A DNA stretch of 64,000 nucleotides, from the NCBI GenBank assembly GCA_016194975.1, contig JACQAM010000023.1:124001-188000 (forward strand), read 5' to 3'. A program made the position numbers and the translations under genes. Numbering within the stretch: the stretch's first letter is position 1; every line of letters starts with the position of its first letter. Source of the DNA: Bacteroidota bacterium (GTDB taxonomy: Bacteria > Bacteroidota > Bacteroidia > Palsa-965). Shown piece by piece: positions 8,007 through 15,404 of this stretch. The notes under the pieces are model-generated. The model was not told where the DNA came from. It worked only from the letters and a program-made list of their open reading frames with translations, and ran no database searches.

Positions 8007-8660
8007 ATGAAATTTTTCATCGACACAGCAGATCTCGCACAGATCAAAGAAGCACAGGACCTCGGCGTACTGGACGGAGTTACCACCAATCCTTCGCTGA
8101 TGGCGAAAGTGGGAATTTCAGGTGAAGCAGCAGTGACAAAACACTACATCGACATTTGCAGGATCGTTACCGGCGATGTGAGCGCAGAAGTGATCGCAAC
8201 CGATTTCGACGGCATTGTGAAAGAAGGAGAAAAACTTGCCGCACTCCACAAACAGATCGTGGTGAAAGTTCCGATGATAAAAGACGGGGTGAAAGCAATA
8301 AAATATTTTTCTAATAAAGGGATCCGCACAAACTGTACACTCGTTTTCTCACCCGGGCAGGCATTGCTCGCAGCGAAAGCCGGCGCCGCTTATGTTTCTC
8401 CGTTCATTGGCCGGCTCGATGATGTTTCTACCGACGGGTTGAATCTCATTGCGGAGATCCGGAATATTTACGACAACTACGGATTTAAAACACAGATCCT
8501 CGCCGCATCCATCAGGCACCCGATGCACATTGTAGATTGCGCAAAACTCGGCGCCGATGTTGCAACTTGTCCGCTGAGTGCAATTCTTGCTTTGCTGAAA
8601 CATCCGCTTACTGATAACGGGCTTGCGCAGTTCCTCGCTGATGCAAAAAAGTTTCAATAA
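8007..8660 (+). CDS. fsa: Transaldolase / fructose-6-phosphate aldolase (short type)
   Basis: At 217 residues this is the short transaldolase subfamily (TalB-like TIM barrel, MipB/FsaA/TalC). The opening MKFFIDTADLAQIKEAQ and DGVTTNPSLMAK are diagnostic. The Schiff-base lysine is in VVKVPMIKDGVKA, and TLVFSPGQALLAAKAGAAYVSPFIGRLDD supplies the phosphate-binding loop. It interconverts sugar phosphates of the non-oxidative pentose phosphate pathway. Sequence alone does not separate transaldolase from fructose-6-phosphate aldolase activity in this subfamily, so the symbol is a family label. A TAATTTTG box ends 18 bases before the start. Confidence 0.92.
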   Translation: MKFFIDTADLAQIKEAQDLGVLDGVTTNPSLMAKVGISGEAAVTKHYIDICRIVTGDVSAEVIATDFDGIVKEGEKLAALHKQIVVKVPMIKDGVKAIKYFSNKGIRTNCTLVFSPGQALLAAKAGAAYVSPFIGRLDDVSTDGLNLIAEIRNIYDNYGFKTQILAASIRHPMHIVDCAKLGADVATCPLSAILALLKHPLTDNGLAQFLADAKKFQ

Positions 8661-8667
8661 AATTGTA

Positions 8668-8768
8668 CTGTACGAACTACGAAATTGACGAAATACGAAA
8701 ACTACGAAGCATCAATTTATCAAGTCATTTCCTACTTCGTACATTTAGCGGATACATAGTTCGTACAG
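8668..8768. repeat. Imperfect inverted repeat (tacgaa words)
   Basis: CTGTACGAACTA (8668-8679) is the exact complement of 8757-8768, and TACGAAG (8703-8709) of 8735-8741. The intervening sequence carries further tacgaaa words, as in the repeat at 7863-7968 on the other side of fsa. The element fills the whole spacer between fsa and the YciO-like gene and ends three bases before the latter's ATG, so it lies in the untranslated leader. Confidence 0.6.
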
Positions 8769-8771
8769 CAG

Positions 8772-9395
8772 ATGCTTCTAAGAATAAATCCCGATAAACC
8801 CGATTCCGATTCCATTCACAGGGCAGCAGATATTCTTCGTGCGGGCGGGCTCATCATTTATCCTACTGATACGGTTTACGGAATTGGCTGCGACATTTAT
8901 CACCCGAAAACAATTGAGCGCCTGTGTAAATTAAAAGGCATTGCCCCCGAAAAATCTAATTTCTCCATTGTCTGCCACGACCTTTCTCATCTTTCCGATT
9001 TTACAAAACCAATTTCTACTTCTGTTTTCCGGGTTTTGAAAAAAGCATTGCCCGGCCCTTATACGTTTATCCTCGAAGCAAATTCTTCTGTTCCTAAAAT
9101 TTTTCAGGGAAAAAAGAAAACAGTTGGCATACGCGTGCCGGCGAATGCGATCGTACGTGCAGTGATACGCGAACTCGGAAATCCCATCGTCTCTTCTTCC
9201 GTTCACAATACCGAAGATGAAATGCTGGAATATTTTTCGGATCCCGAACTTATTTATGAAAAATATAAAGACATTGCCGACTGCGTGATCAATGGCGGGT
9301 ACAGCATGATGCAACCATCCACCGTCATTGATGCGACCGGTGGAAATTTTGAATTGCTGCGTGAAGGTGCGGGAGAAGTGAGTGGATTGTGGTAG
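8772..9395 (+). CDS. YciO/YrdC-type L-threonylcarbamoyladenylate synthase-like protein
   Basis: The 207-residue protein has the YrdC fold markers: LRAGGLIIYPTDTVYGIGCD at 27-46, the KLKGI block corresponding to the KxR region, GPYTFILEAN, and TVGIRVPAN at about 118-126. This last binds nucleotide and bicarbonate/threonine. True TsaC/Sua5 proteins make threonylcarbamoyl-AMP for t6A37 of tRNA. The YciO branch is close but its activity is less certain, and the length and C-terminus (STVIDATGGNFELLREGAGE) fit YciO. The start is three bases downstream of an inverted repeat. Confidence 0.83.
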   Translation: MLLRINPDKPDSDSIHRAADILRAGGLIIYPTDTVYGIGCDIYHPKTIERLCKLKGIAPEKSNFSIVCHDLSHLSDFTKPISTSVFRVLKKALPGPYTFILEANSSVPKIFQGKKKTVGIRVPANAIVRAVIRELGNPIVSSSVHNTEDEMLEYFSDPELIYEKYKDIADCVINGGYSMMQPSTVIDATGGNFELLREGAGEVSGLW

Positions 9396-9438
9396 GAAAA
9401 ACAGCGGCAGTAGGCAACAGGCAGAAAAAAATCAAAAA

Positions 9439-10632
9439 TTATTTCACGGCTTTCAAACCATAACCGGTGAGAAATACGAGAAAAGTAAATCCTATTGTGA
9501 TCCAGCCCACTGTTCCGTAGTTGTATAAAATTCCATGATCATTTTTTATTATGAGTCCGCCGATTATCGTTGTAGATGCAACACCTAATTGTTGCACGGC
9601 TGAATTCAATCCCATAAATCCTCCGCGATGTTCCGGCTCAATTGCAGAAGTGACCATTGTAGAAGACGGAACCATTCGCCCTCCCGAAAAAATAAAGAAC
9701 ATTGAAGCTGTACCTATCATCGCCCAGAAAGAATGCGAATTGAAATGCGAAATAAGAAAAATAGGAATAATGGCGAATGCATTCAGCACAATGAGCACTT
9801 TGTAACGGCCATGCCGGTCGGCTAGTTTACCAATGAGCGGTGCGGCAACCACAGTGAGCATTCCGCCGATAACGTACATGAAAACAACCTGGGTTTTGAG
9901 ATCGAACTTCATGTTATTCACCAGGTAATCGCTGATGTAAGGAATGATCCCGAAGTGCGCAATTACAACGGAGAGAGAAAATAGCAATGCCCGCACCTGG
10001 TTGCGGTTTGAAAAAACCACGCGATAAAGATTTTTTTTCTGTTCATTTTTATTCTGCAGGTGAATGGTGATACTTGGAATAGTAAAAATGATCATCAGGT
10101 AAACCGGCACTCCTATTCCGCAGATCATATAAAATGCAACGTGCCAGTTGAAATTCTCGGCGAGCACAATTCCCATTGGCACTCCCACGATCGATGCGAG
10201 CGAAAATCCGGCCATGAGTATTCCCATTCCACGTGCACGTCTTTCGAGCGGGATCACATCACCCACAATACTCAGAATGATCGCACCGGCAACTCCGCCG
10301 AAGAATCCGGTGAAGATCCTCGCACCAATGAAAAAACTATAGGTCTGCGCACATGCACACGCGCCTGTGCCAATGAGAAAACCGGTATATAAAAAAACCA
10401 TTACTTTTTTCCGGTCGAATTTATCGGCCCAGAAAGTGGAACAGATAGCAGAAACGAATGCAGAAAATCCATAGGAAGCAACCAGGAATCCGAAGTGGCG
10501 CGAATCGGAACAGATCGTTTTTTTTAAGTTCGGCGCAAGCGGCATAAGGATCATCGCGTCGAGTATGTGCGTGAATTGTACGAGCGCGAGCGTGAGCAGT
10601 AAAGAAATTTCTTTGCGTGTAAGTTTATTCAT
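9439..10632 (-). CDS. Major facilitator superfamily transporter (drug-efflux type)
   Basis: With 397 residues and about twelve hydrophobic segments this is a DHA1-like MFS protein. The loop between helices 2 and 3 reads ADKFDRKKVMVF, matching G-x-L-a-D-r-x-G-r-r in outline, and its second-half copy GKLADRHGRYKVLI at about 270 is clearer. Helix 5 carries a glycine-rich antiporter-like stretch GMGILMAGFSLASIVGVPMGI. Substrate is not predictable. It converges with the YciO-like gene and its own upstream region is a repeat-filled spacer. No regulator is next to it. Confidence 0.88.
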   Translation of the reverse strand: MNKLTRKEISLLLTLALVQFTHILDAMILMPLAPNLKKTICSDSRHFGFLVASYGFSAFVSAICSTFWADKFDRKKVMVFLYTGFLIGTGACACAQTYSFFIGARIFTGFFGGVAGAIILSIVGDVIPLERRARGMGILMAGFSLASIVGVPMGIVLAENFNWHVAFYMICGIGVPVYLMIIFTIPSITIHLQNKNEQKKNLYRVVFSNRNQVRALLFSLSVVIAHFGIIPYISDYLVNNMKFDLKTQVVFMYVIGGMLTVVAAPLIGKLADRHGRYKVLIVLNAFAIIPIFLISHFNSHSFWAMIGTASMFFIFSGGRMVPSSTMVTSAIEPEHRGGFMGLNSAVQQLGVASTTIIGGLIIKNDHGILYNYGTVGWITIGFTFLVFLTGYGLKAVK

Positions 10633-10997
10633 TGCGGCGCGTAAAGGTAACAGTCTGTAATTGTTTCTACTGATAAATTTTATCTATAAGTGAATCTAAT
10701 AGACAAAGGAATTGGCATTCATGAAATGGTTATGGAGTTATTGGGTTATTGAGTTATGAAGAAATTTTTTTATCGTTCTCTTCCAATAAATAATAATTTT
10801 TACTCCTAACACAAAAACTCAAATACGGACATCTCTAAAAACACAGAAATGCAAGGCGGGCAAGCCCGAAAAACCGGAATTTACTATTCGTAAATGAGGA
10901 TTTTGAGGACGTAGCCCAACGCAGCAGTTCGAAGTTATTAGAGATGCCCATACCCTAATAACTTCTTTTACTATATTCACAGCACAGAATTTCATTC
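10633..10997. other. Gene-free spacer, 365 bp, filled by repeats
   Basis: No open frame with gene-like features is present. The spacer holds a string of ggttatt/gagttat words (10728-10761), the 123-bp MITE-like element (10827-10949) and a word arm reading cataccctaataactt (about 10948-10965) that is roughly complementary to the first string. It separates divergent genes (the MFS transporter and the outer-membrane protein), so both promoters should lie here. I see no convincing TAnnTTTG box for either. Confidence 0.5.
10827..10949. mobile_element. MITE-like element, 123 bp
   Basis: The termini GGACATCTCTAA (10827-10838) and TTAGAGATGCCC (10938-10949) are inverted copies with one mismatch in twelve. 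The interior has no coding capacity but has inner palindromic patches, such as ggcgggcaagcccg and tactattcgtaaatga. Short non-coding elements with terminal inverted repeats fit a non-autonomous transposon or a mobile palindromic repeat. No clear target-site duplication was seen next to the ends, and no transposase is in the window. Confidence 0.45.
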
Positions 10998-11720
10998 ATG
11001 TTCCGGAAAATATTTTTCACATCCCTCTTGTCTTTTTGTTATTTTATTTCACAGCCGGTTGCGTGTTTTGCGCAGGCATTGGCACAAACCGACAGCACAA
11101 AGCATAAACTGCGGGAAGCCGATTCCACTTTTTCCAACCACGCATTTTATATCAAGACCACTCCGCTCACGCTTCTCGATTTTATGAATGGCGGATCGGC
11201 AAATCTCATTATTGAATCGCACCCGTTGCAGAAAATTTCTGTGAGCATGGAAATGGGTTTCTATTATCCTTTTGCGGCTTACAACATGAAACAGCTCTAT
11301 GGCTGGAGAAGCGGTTTCGAATTGCGTTACTATTACAGGAAATCGATAGTGGATGGAAAAGAAATGGAAAATTTCATTGGCGTGCGGTATCTCTACAGGA
11401 AGCAGGAATTCGATATGCACGATTCTATTTTCATTGACAAAGACATGCATTACGAAAAAAATTATCACATTTCACGTGTGGTGAATATTGCCGATTTTAC
11501 CTGTGGCATTCGCATGCTCGGCCCTAAAAATTTTGAGAATGAATTTTATTTCGGACTGGGTATCCGTTACAAAGAATCTGCTATCCGTGATCTTACACAA
11601 CAGGAGATTGACGACCGCAACTGGGGCGACTCATTTATTTTTCCCATTCTCATGAAGAGCGGAAATTATTTTGTGCCCGATGTTTTATTCGGATTGAAGA
11701 TCGGTTTCGGATTGAAATAA
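10998..11720 (+). CDS. Hypothetical outer-membrane-like protein, 240 residues
   Basis: A signal peptide (residues 1 to about 29, ending in ACFAQA) is followed by alternating polar and aromatic residues. These are typical of a small beta-barrel, as in TTPLTLLDFMNGGSANLIIE, VSMEMGFYYPF and FELRYYYR, and the chain ends in a strand LFGLKIGFGLK that ends close to the C-terminus, as barrel proteins do. It resembles DUF3575-type or other small outer-membrane proteins of Bacteroidota, but I cannot name the family. It appears to be monocistronic or co-transcribed with the TfoX-like gene 51 bases downstream. Confidence 0.62.
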   Translation: MFRKIFFTSLLSFCYFISQPVACFAQALAQTDSTKHKLREADSTFSNHAFYIKTTPLTLLDFMNGGSANLIIESHPLQKISVSMEMGFYYPFAAYNMKQLYGWRSGFELRYYYRKSIVDGKEMENFIGVRYLYRKQEFDMHDSIFIDKDMHYEKNYHISRVVNIADFTCGIRMLGPKNFENEFYFGLGIRYKESAIRDLTQQEIDDRNWGDSFIFPILMKSGNYFVPDVLFGLKIGFGLK

Positions 11721-11771
11721 GTTTCGGGTTTTATCATTCCAAAAAAGTTGAATGCTTTATTGTAAATAATC

Positions 11772-12152
11772 TTGAAGAAAAAACGAGACGTCCCCTTTCC
11801 TTTCATTGCAGAAGCGCTTTTCAGAATGAATCCCCGTGTGAATCCCATGTTCGGTTGTCATGCATTTTACGTGGGCGAAAAAATTATGCTCATTGTGCGC
11901 GATAAAGAAGATCATCCGGAAGCGAATGGTGTTTGGTTTGCCACTTCAAAAGAACATCACGCCTCATTGAAAAAAGAATTTCCTTCCATGCATTCAGTTT
12001 ACGTTCTTTCCGATGGAAAAAATGAAACCGATTGGCAGATGATACACAAGGATGACGATGAATTTGAGACCGCCTCGCTGAAAATCTGTGATCTTATTTT
12101 AAAGCGAGATCCGCGCATCGGGAAAATTCCGAAGAAGAGACGTGGGAAATGA
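11772..12152 (+). CDS. TfoX N-terminal-domain-like protein
   Basis: The 126-residue protein has the string ALFRMNPRVNPMFGCHAFYV, which matches the R-M-F-G-x-x-A-x-Y core of TfoX N-terminal domains, then KIMLIVRDKEDHPEANGVWFAT. TfoX of gammaproteobacteria affects competence, but stand-alone N-domains elsewhere have no known role. The C-terminus is basic (RIGKIPKKRRGK). The start must be the TTG at 11772, as no ATG or GTG lies before the conserved core. About a third of the sequence, residues 75-105, is not typical of TfoX, so the assignment is tentative. Confidence 0.55.
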   Translation: MKKKRDVPFPFIAEALFRMNPRVNPMFGCHAFYVGEKIMLIVRDKEDHPEANGVWFATSKEHHASLKKEFPSMHSVYVLSDGKNETDWQMIHKDDDEFETASLKICDLILKRDPRIGKIPKKRRGK

Positions 12153-12187
12153 GGCGTGAGATTTGAGATTAGTAAATTTATTTTTTT

Positions 12188-12312
12188 GCGGGCGGCCGGG
12201 CTATCCCCGCCCGACTGAACGTCGTTCGGGCGGGCGCTCTATCTTTTGTTTCACAAAAGGATGCCGCTTCTATCCCTGCCCGACAAAACGCAGTGAAGGC
12301 GGGCCTGCCCGG
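12188..12312. repeat. GC-rich dispersed intergenic element with nested hairpins
   Basis: Within AT-leaning surroundings this 125-bp tract is GC-rich and holds three palindromic parts. They are CCCGCCCGA/TCGGGCGGG (12206-12214 and 12226-12234), CTTTTGT/ACAAAAG (about 12243-12259) and a third cgggcag/ctgcccg pair further right. Read on the minus strand it contains GCGGCATCCTTTT...AAAAGATAGAGCGC. I recall that string as part of a palindromic element common between genes in Bacteroidota; this recollection was not checked against a database. It lies downstream of two converging genes. Confidence 0.6.
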
Positions 12313-12410
12313 AAAATTCGCCTATTCGTATTCTGTAGTATACCCCGTTTCTGTAAATTTTTTTTGGAATGAATTGCATCCCGCATCCCATAATTCTCAT
12401 CTCGGAATTC

Positions 12411-13556
12411 TCATCTCGGAATAGCCCGCTGCAGATAAATTTCTTTTCCGCCCAGCGGCCCTCCACTGGTTACTCCACTGAAAACAAAACTTCCGTCGTT
12501 GCTGTAATCAATTCCGTAACCGGCATCGTCTGCTAATGTTCCGTACCAGCCTTCTTTCAGCAAATTTCCATTCACATCAACCCGCAGAAAAAAAACATCT
12601 TCAAGATAACCGCTGTGACTGGAACTTCTCCCGATGATGTTACAGGTATTGTTCGCAACCACCATCGCTTCTCCCCCATCGTGATCGCTTCCACCGTACA
12701 ATTTATTCCAGAGTTGTGTTCCATCACAACCTATGTGCGCAAGAAAAACATCGTGCGTGGCGAGGTTCGAAGCAGACCCTTCATGGCCGGCAATCATCCA
12801 TCCGTTCCCATCAGGCGAAAGATCTATTGCATGCGGCTCATCATAATTTACTGTTCCGAAATCGTAATAATAAAGCAAGTTGCCGTCATCATTGATCACA
12901 AGTACAAAACCATCTGTGCTTCCTATACGCGAAGTGTTGGTGTATCCGGTAACAGCGTAAGTGCTGTCGGAATTGATGCACAAATCCATCGCGCCATCAT
13001 CTCCCGCCCCGCCGTAATTATAACTCCAGAGCGAATCACCGGAATTATTCAATTTCAGTATCCATGCATTATTATCATGTCCGCTGTTTGAAATTCCACA
13101 AATGATATACCCGTCGTTCACACATTTTATTTTAGTTGCAGTTTGGTCATGTGCGCCCCCGTAATATTTTTCCCAGGTGAGGTTTCCATCCGAATTCGTT
13201 TTTATCACCATGAAATCTTTATTTCCATTCCCATTCTTCGCAGTTCCGGCAACAACGAATCCCATATCCGGACGTTCATCTATCGACCATCCCTCGTCGC
13301 CGCTGATGTTTGAGTAATGCTGCAACCATTTTTCATTTCCATTATGATCCGTAAGTAAAATAAAAATTCCAAGATCATCATAACCCGTTACTGCAATATC
13401 TCCATTCCGCAATTGTTTCACCTGTCTTCCTGTTTCATTATTTCCTGCTCCAATGTAATTGACGAATTCAGAAGGAGCCGGCGGAATGGGAATATCTTTC
13501 CTGCACGATGAAAAAACAACCGCGGCGAAAATAAATATTGTCGTGAATTTATTCAT
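12411..13556 (-). CDS. Beta-propeller lipoprotein with PQQ/delta-60-like repeats
   Basis: The 381-residue protein has a lipoprotein signal (FIFAAVVFSSC, Cys17). Six or seven repeats of roughly 50 residues follow, each with the pattern D-x-x-x-x-x-G-Y/H, I/V-x-x-x-G-x-x-x-W-x-x-x-Y-G-G. Examples are GNLTWEKYYGG, GDSLWSYNYGG and GTQLWNKLYGG. This makes a propeller of the type found in many surface proteins of Bacteroidota. Ligand is unknown. The ATG at 13556 gives the lipobox at the right distance; longer frames reaching 13721 run into wbqC. The gene follows wbqC with an 8-base overlap. Confidence 0.72.
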   Translation of the reverse strand: MNKFTTIFIFAAVVFSSCRKDIPIPPAPSEFVNYIGAGNNETGRQVKQLRNGDIAVTGYDDLGIFILLTDHNGNEKWLQHYSNISGDEGWSIDERPDMGFVVAGTAKNGNGNKDFMVIKTNSDGNLTWEKYYGGAHDQTATKIKCVNDGYIICGISNSGHDNNAWILKLNNSGDSLWSYNYGGAGDDGAMDLCINSDSTYAVTGYTNTSRIGSTDGFVLVINDDGNLLYYYDFGTVNYDEPHAIDLSPDGNGWMIAGHEGSASNLATHDVFLAHIGCDGTQLWNKLYGGSDHDGGEAMVVANNTCNIIGRSSSHSGYLEDVFFLRVDVNGNLLKEGWYGTLADDAGYGIDYSNDGSFVFSGVTSGGPLGGKEIYLQRAIPR

Positions 13557-14142
13557 TGGAGAAATGAAGATACGATTTTGATTCCGGCCCGCAACAGAAA
13601 ACCAGGTCGATAATACTAAGATCGGGCTGGAATGGAAAACGATCGGAGAAAACCTGCGTGTATTTGAGTTGGGAGTTCGGAGTTGGGAGTTTGGAGAACA
13701 ACCGATGGTCGTCTTTTTCATAAGGAATGAATTCCTGCGAACGAATTATTTTTTTCTGCATTTTCAGAATATTCATCGTGGCATTCAGGAGTTCCTCATT
13801 CATCTCTGTGAGATATTTTATTTTTTTCTCTGTGAAATATTTTTCGAATTGTGCGGCGTAAAAATCAAAGTACGGCGATTGGCCGTAAGAAGAACGGATG
13901 GCTCCCCAGTGTTTTCGTTGCCAGTTCTCCGAATATTCTATTGTGACATCTTTCATCGGGCAATGATTCCGTGCATGAACGGGAATAACGAGATTCATTT
14001 CGCCGTTGGGCCCGCATATAGTGCATCGATTGCGGAAAGTTTGTTTTAAATAATGTTCGTGAATGTCAATAACAATTTCTTTCCCGGAAAATATTTTTCT
14101 GAAATAAGAAACGGGGCCAAAGTAGGTGGATGGCAAAAGCAT
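13549..14142 (-). CDS. WbqC family protein
   Basis: The 197-residue protein opens MLLPSTYFGPVSYF, has KIVIDI-type strand EIVIDIHEHYLKQTFRNRC, then LVIPVHARNHCPMKDVTIEYSENWQRKHWGAIRSSYGQSPYFDFY and the C-terminal PDLSIIDLVFCCGPE. These blocks are those of WbqC, linked by context to O-antigen or lipid synthesis but without proven activity. It sits directly after two signal peptidase genes, as in many Bacteroidota. About residues 155-166 (FSKLPTPNSQLK) are encoded by a string of aactccca words (13664-13699), which looks like a repeat that has entered the gene. The ATG at 14142 lies 10 bases past the lepB stop. Confidence 0.85.
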   Translation of the reverse strand: MLLPSTYFGPVSYFRKIFSGKEIVIDIHEHYLKQTFRNRCTICGPNGEMNLVIPVHARNHCPMKDVTIEYSENWQRKHWGAIRSSYGQSPYFDFYAAQFEKYFTEKKIKYLTEMNEELLNATMNILKMQKKIIRSQEFIPYEKDDHRLFSKLPTPNSQLKYTQVFSDRFPFQPDLSIIDLVFCCGPESKSYLHFSNE

Positions 14143-14152
14143 GTAGTACTCC

Positions 14153-15373
14153 TTACTCAATGACTTTGAAACAACGGTCCCATCGCACGCGCCCGCAGCG
14201 CCCGTCATAGGAGAAAAGTATCATTGATGCGCGGCCTACAATGTGATCTTCCGGTACAAATCCCCAATAACGCGAATCCATGGAATACTGGCGATTGTCG
14301 CCCATCACAAAATAATAGTTCATTTTAAAAGTATAAGCGGTTGAGTATTTTCCATTGATGAAAACAGAATCTCCTTTCACCTGCATGGAATTGCCCTCAT
14401 AATTCACGATGATCCTTTCGTAAAATGAAACATCATCGGCATTTAATTTTATTTTTGCTCCTTTTTCAGGAATACCGATGGGGCCATAATTATCGAGATT
14501 CCACGGAAATTTTTCATTGTGCGGAAATAATTGCTGGTCGTACAAACCGCTTTGAGCTATTTCCGGATCGACAGAAATAATATTTTTAATTAAACGAAGA
14601 CTATCGGCCTGTTGAGGAGTAATAGTTACAGAAGCAAATACGAATGCGCCCTGCACACTTTCCCTCAGCATTCCGAGTTTTTCCAGTTTCATTTTTCTGA
14701 AATCTGAAGAATCTGTTTTCACCGAATAATTAAACAACACTTTCTTCGGGAATGGAAGTTCCACTCCATTCACATACACCACACGGTCTTTGATCACCAC
14801 CGTATCGCCGGGCAAACCGATGCAGCGCTTGATGAAATGCGTGCGGTGATCAACAGGATAAACTTTTGCCTTACCATTGAGTGGAAGAATATCCTCGGCA
14901 GGAAAATTAAATACAAGTACATCATTCCTTTTCACCGTGGAATATCCCGGCAAACGATAATACGGAATGTTGATCCACGTGAGATAAGCAGGAACACCCC
15001 AGATGGTTTGATGCGCAAATGGAATACTCAGTAAAGTCATTGGTAAACGCGGACCATAAGCGAGTTTACTCACCACCACGTAATCGCCGGCGAGCAGCGT
15101 GTTATCCATGGAATCGGAAGGAATGGCGAACGGCTCGAAAATAAAAGCTTTCAGAAAAAGAACACCGATGAATGCAAACACCAATGCTTCTGTCCAGTCG
15201 CGGAGTAAAGATTTTTTTTTCTTTTTTTTCTTCCCGGAAATTTCTTCAGCTTGTGTCGCCTCATCAGTTTTTGCAACTTCATCTCCTACTTCATAATCGG
15301 CCGAAGGATCATCATTTCTTTCGAAGATCTCCTCTTCGGAATTCACTTCATGATGAAGAAGATTTTCTTCCAT
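14153..15373 (-). CDS. lepB: Signal peptidase I, shorter copy (406 residues)
   Basis: This membrane serine protease removes signal peptides. A charged cytoplasmic N-tail with a lysine run (residues 48-54) precedes one membrane helix (about 60-78). Catalytic Ser88 lies in IPSDSMDNT and the general base Lys182 in HFIKRCIGLPGD, and the third signature is GDNRQYSMDSRYWGFVP near residue 370. The middle insertion of about 130 residues is usual in Bacteroidota LepB. All catalytic residues are present, so it should be active. It follows a second, longer lepB by 31 bases and is read on the same transcript. Confidence 0.93.
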   Translation of the reverse strand: MEENLLHHEVNSEEEIFERNDDPSADYEVGDEVAKTDEATQAEEISGKKKKKKKSLLRDWTEALVFAFIGVLFLKAFIFEPFAIPSDSMDNTLLAGDYVVVSKLAYGPRLPMTLLSIPFAHQTIWGVPAYLTWINIPYYRLPGYSTVKRNDVLVFNFPAEDILPLNGKAKVYPVDHRTHFIKRCIGLPGDTVVIKDRVVYVNGVELPFPKKVLFNYSVKTDSSDFRKMKLEKLGMLRESVQGAFVFASVTITPQQADSLRLIKNIISVDPEIAQSGLYDQQLFPHNEKFPWNLDNYGPIGIPEKGAKIKLNADDVSFYERIIVNYEGNSMQVKGDSVFINGKYSTAYTFKMNYYFVMGDNRQYSMDSRYWGFVPEDHIVGRASMILFSYDGRCGRVRWDRCFKVIE

Positions 15374-15404
15374 TGGAAAATTTATCCGGTGTGCGGATTA
15401 CGAA

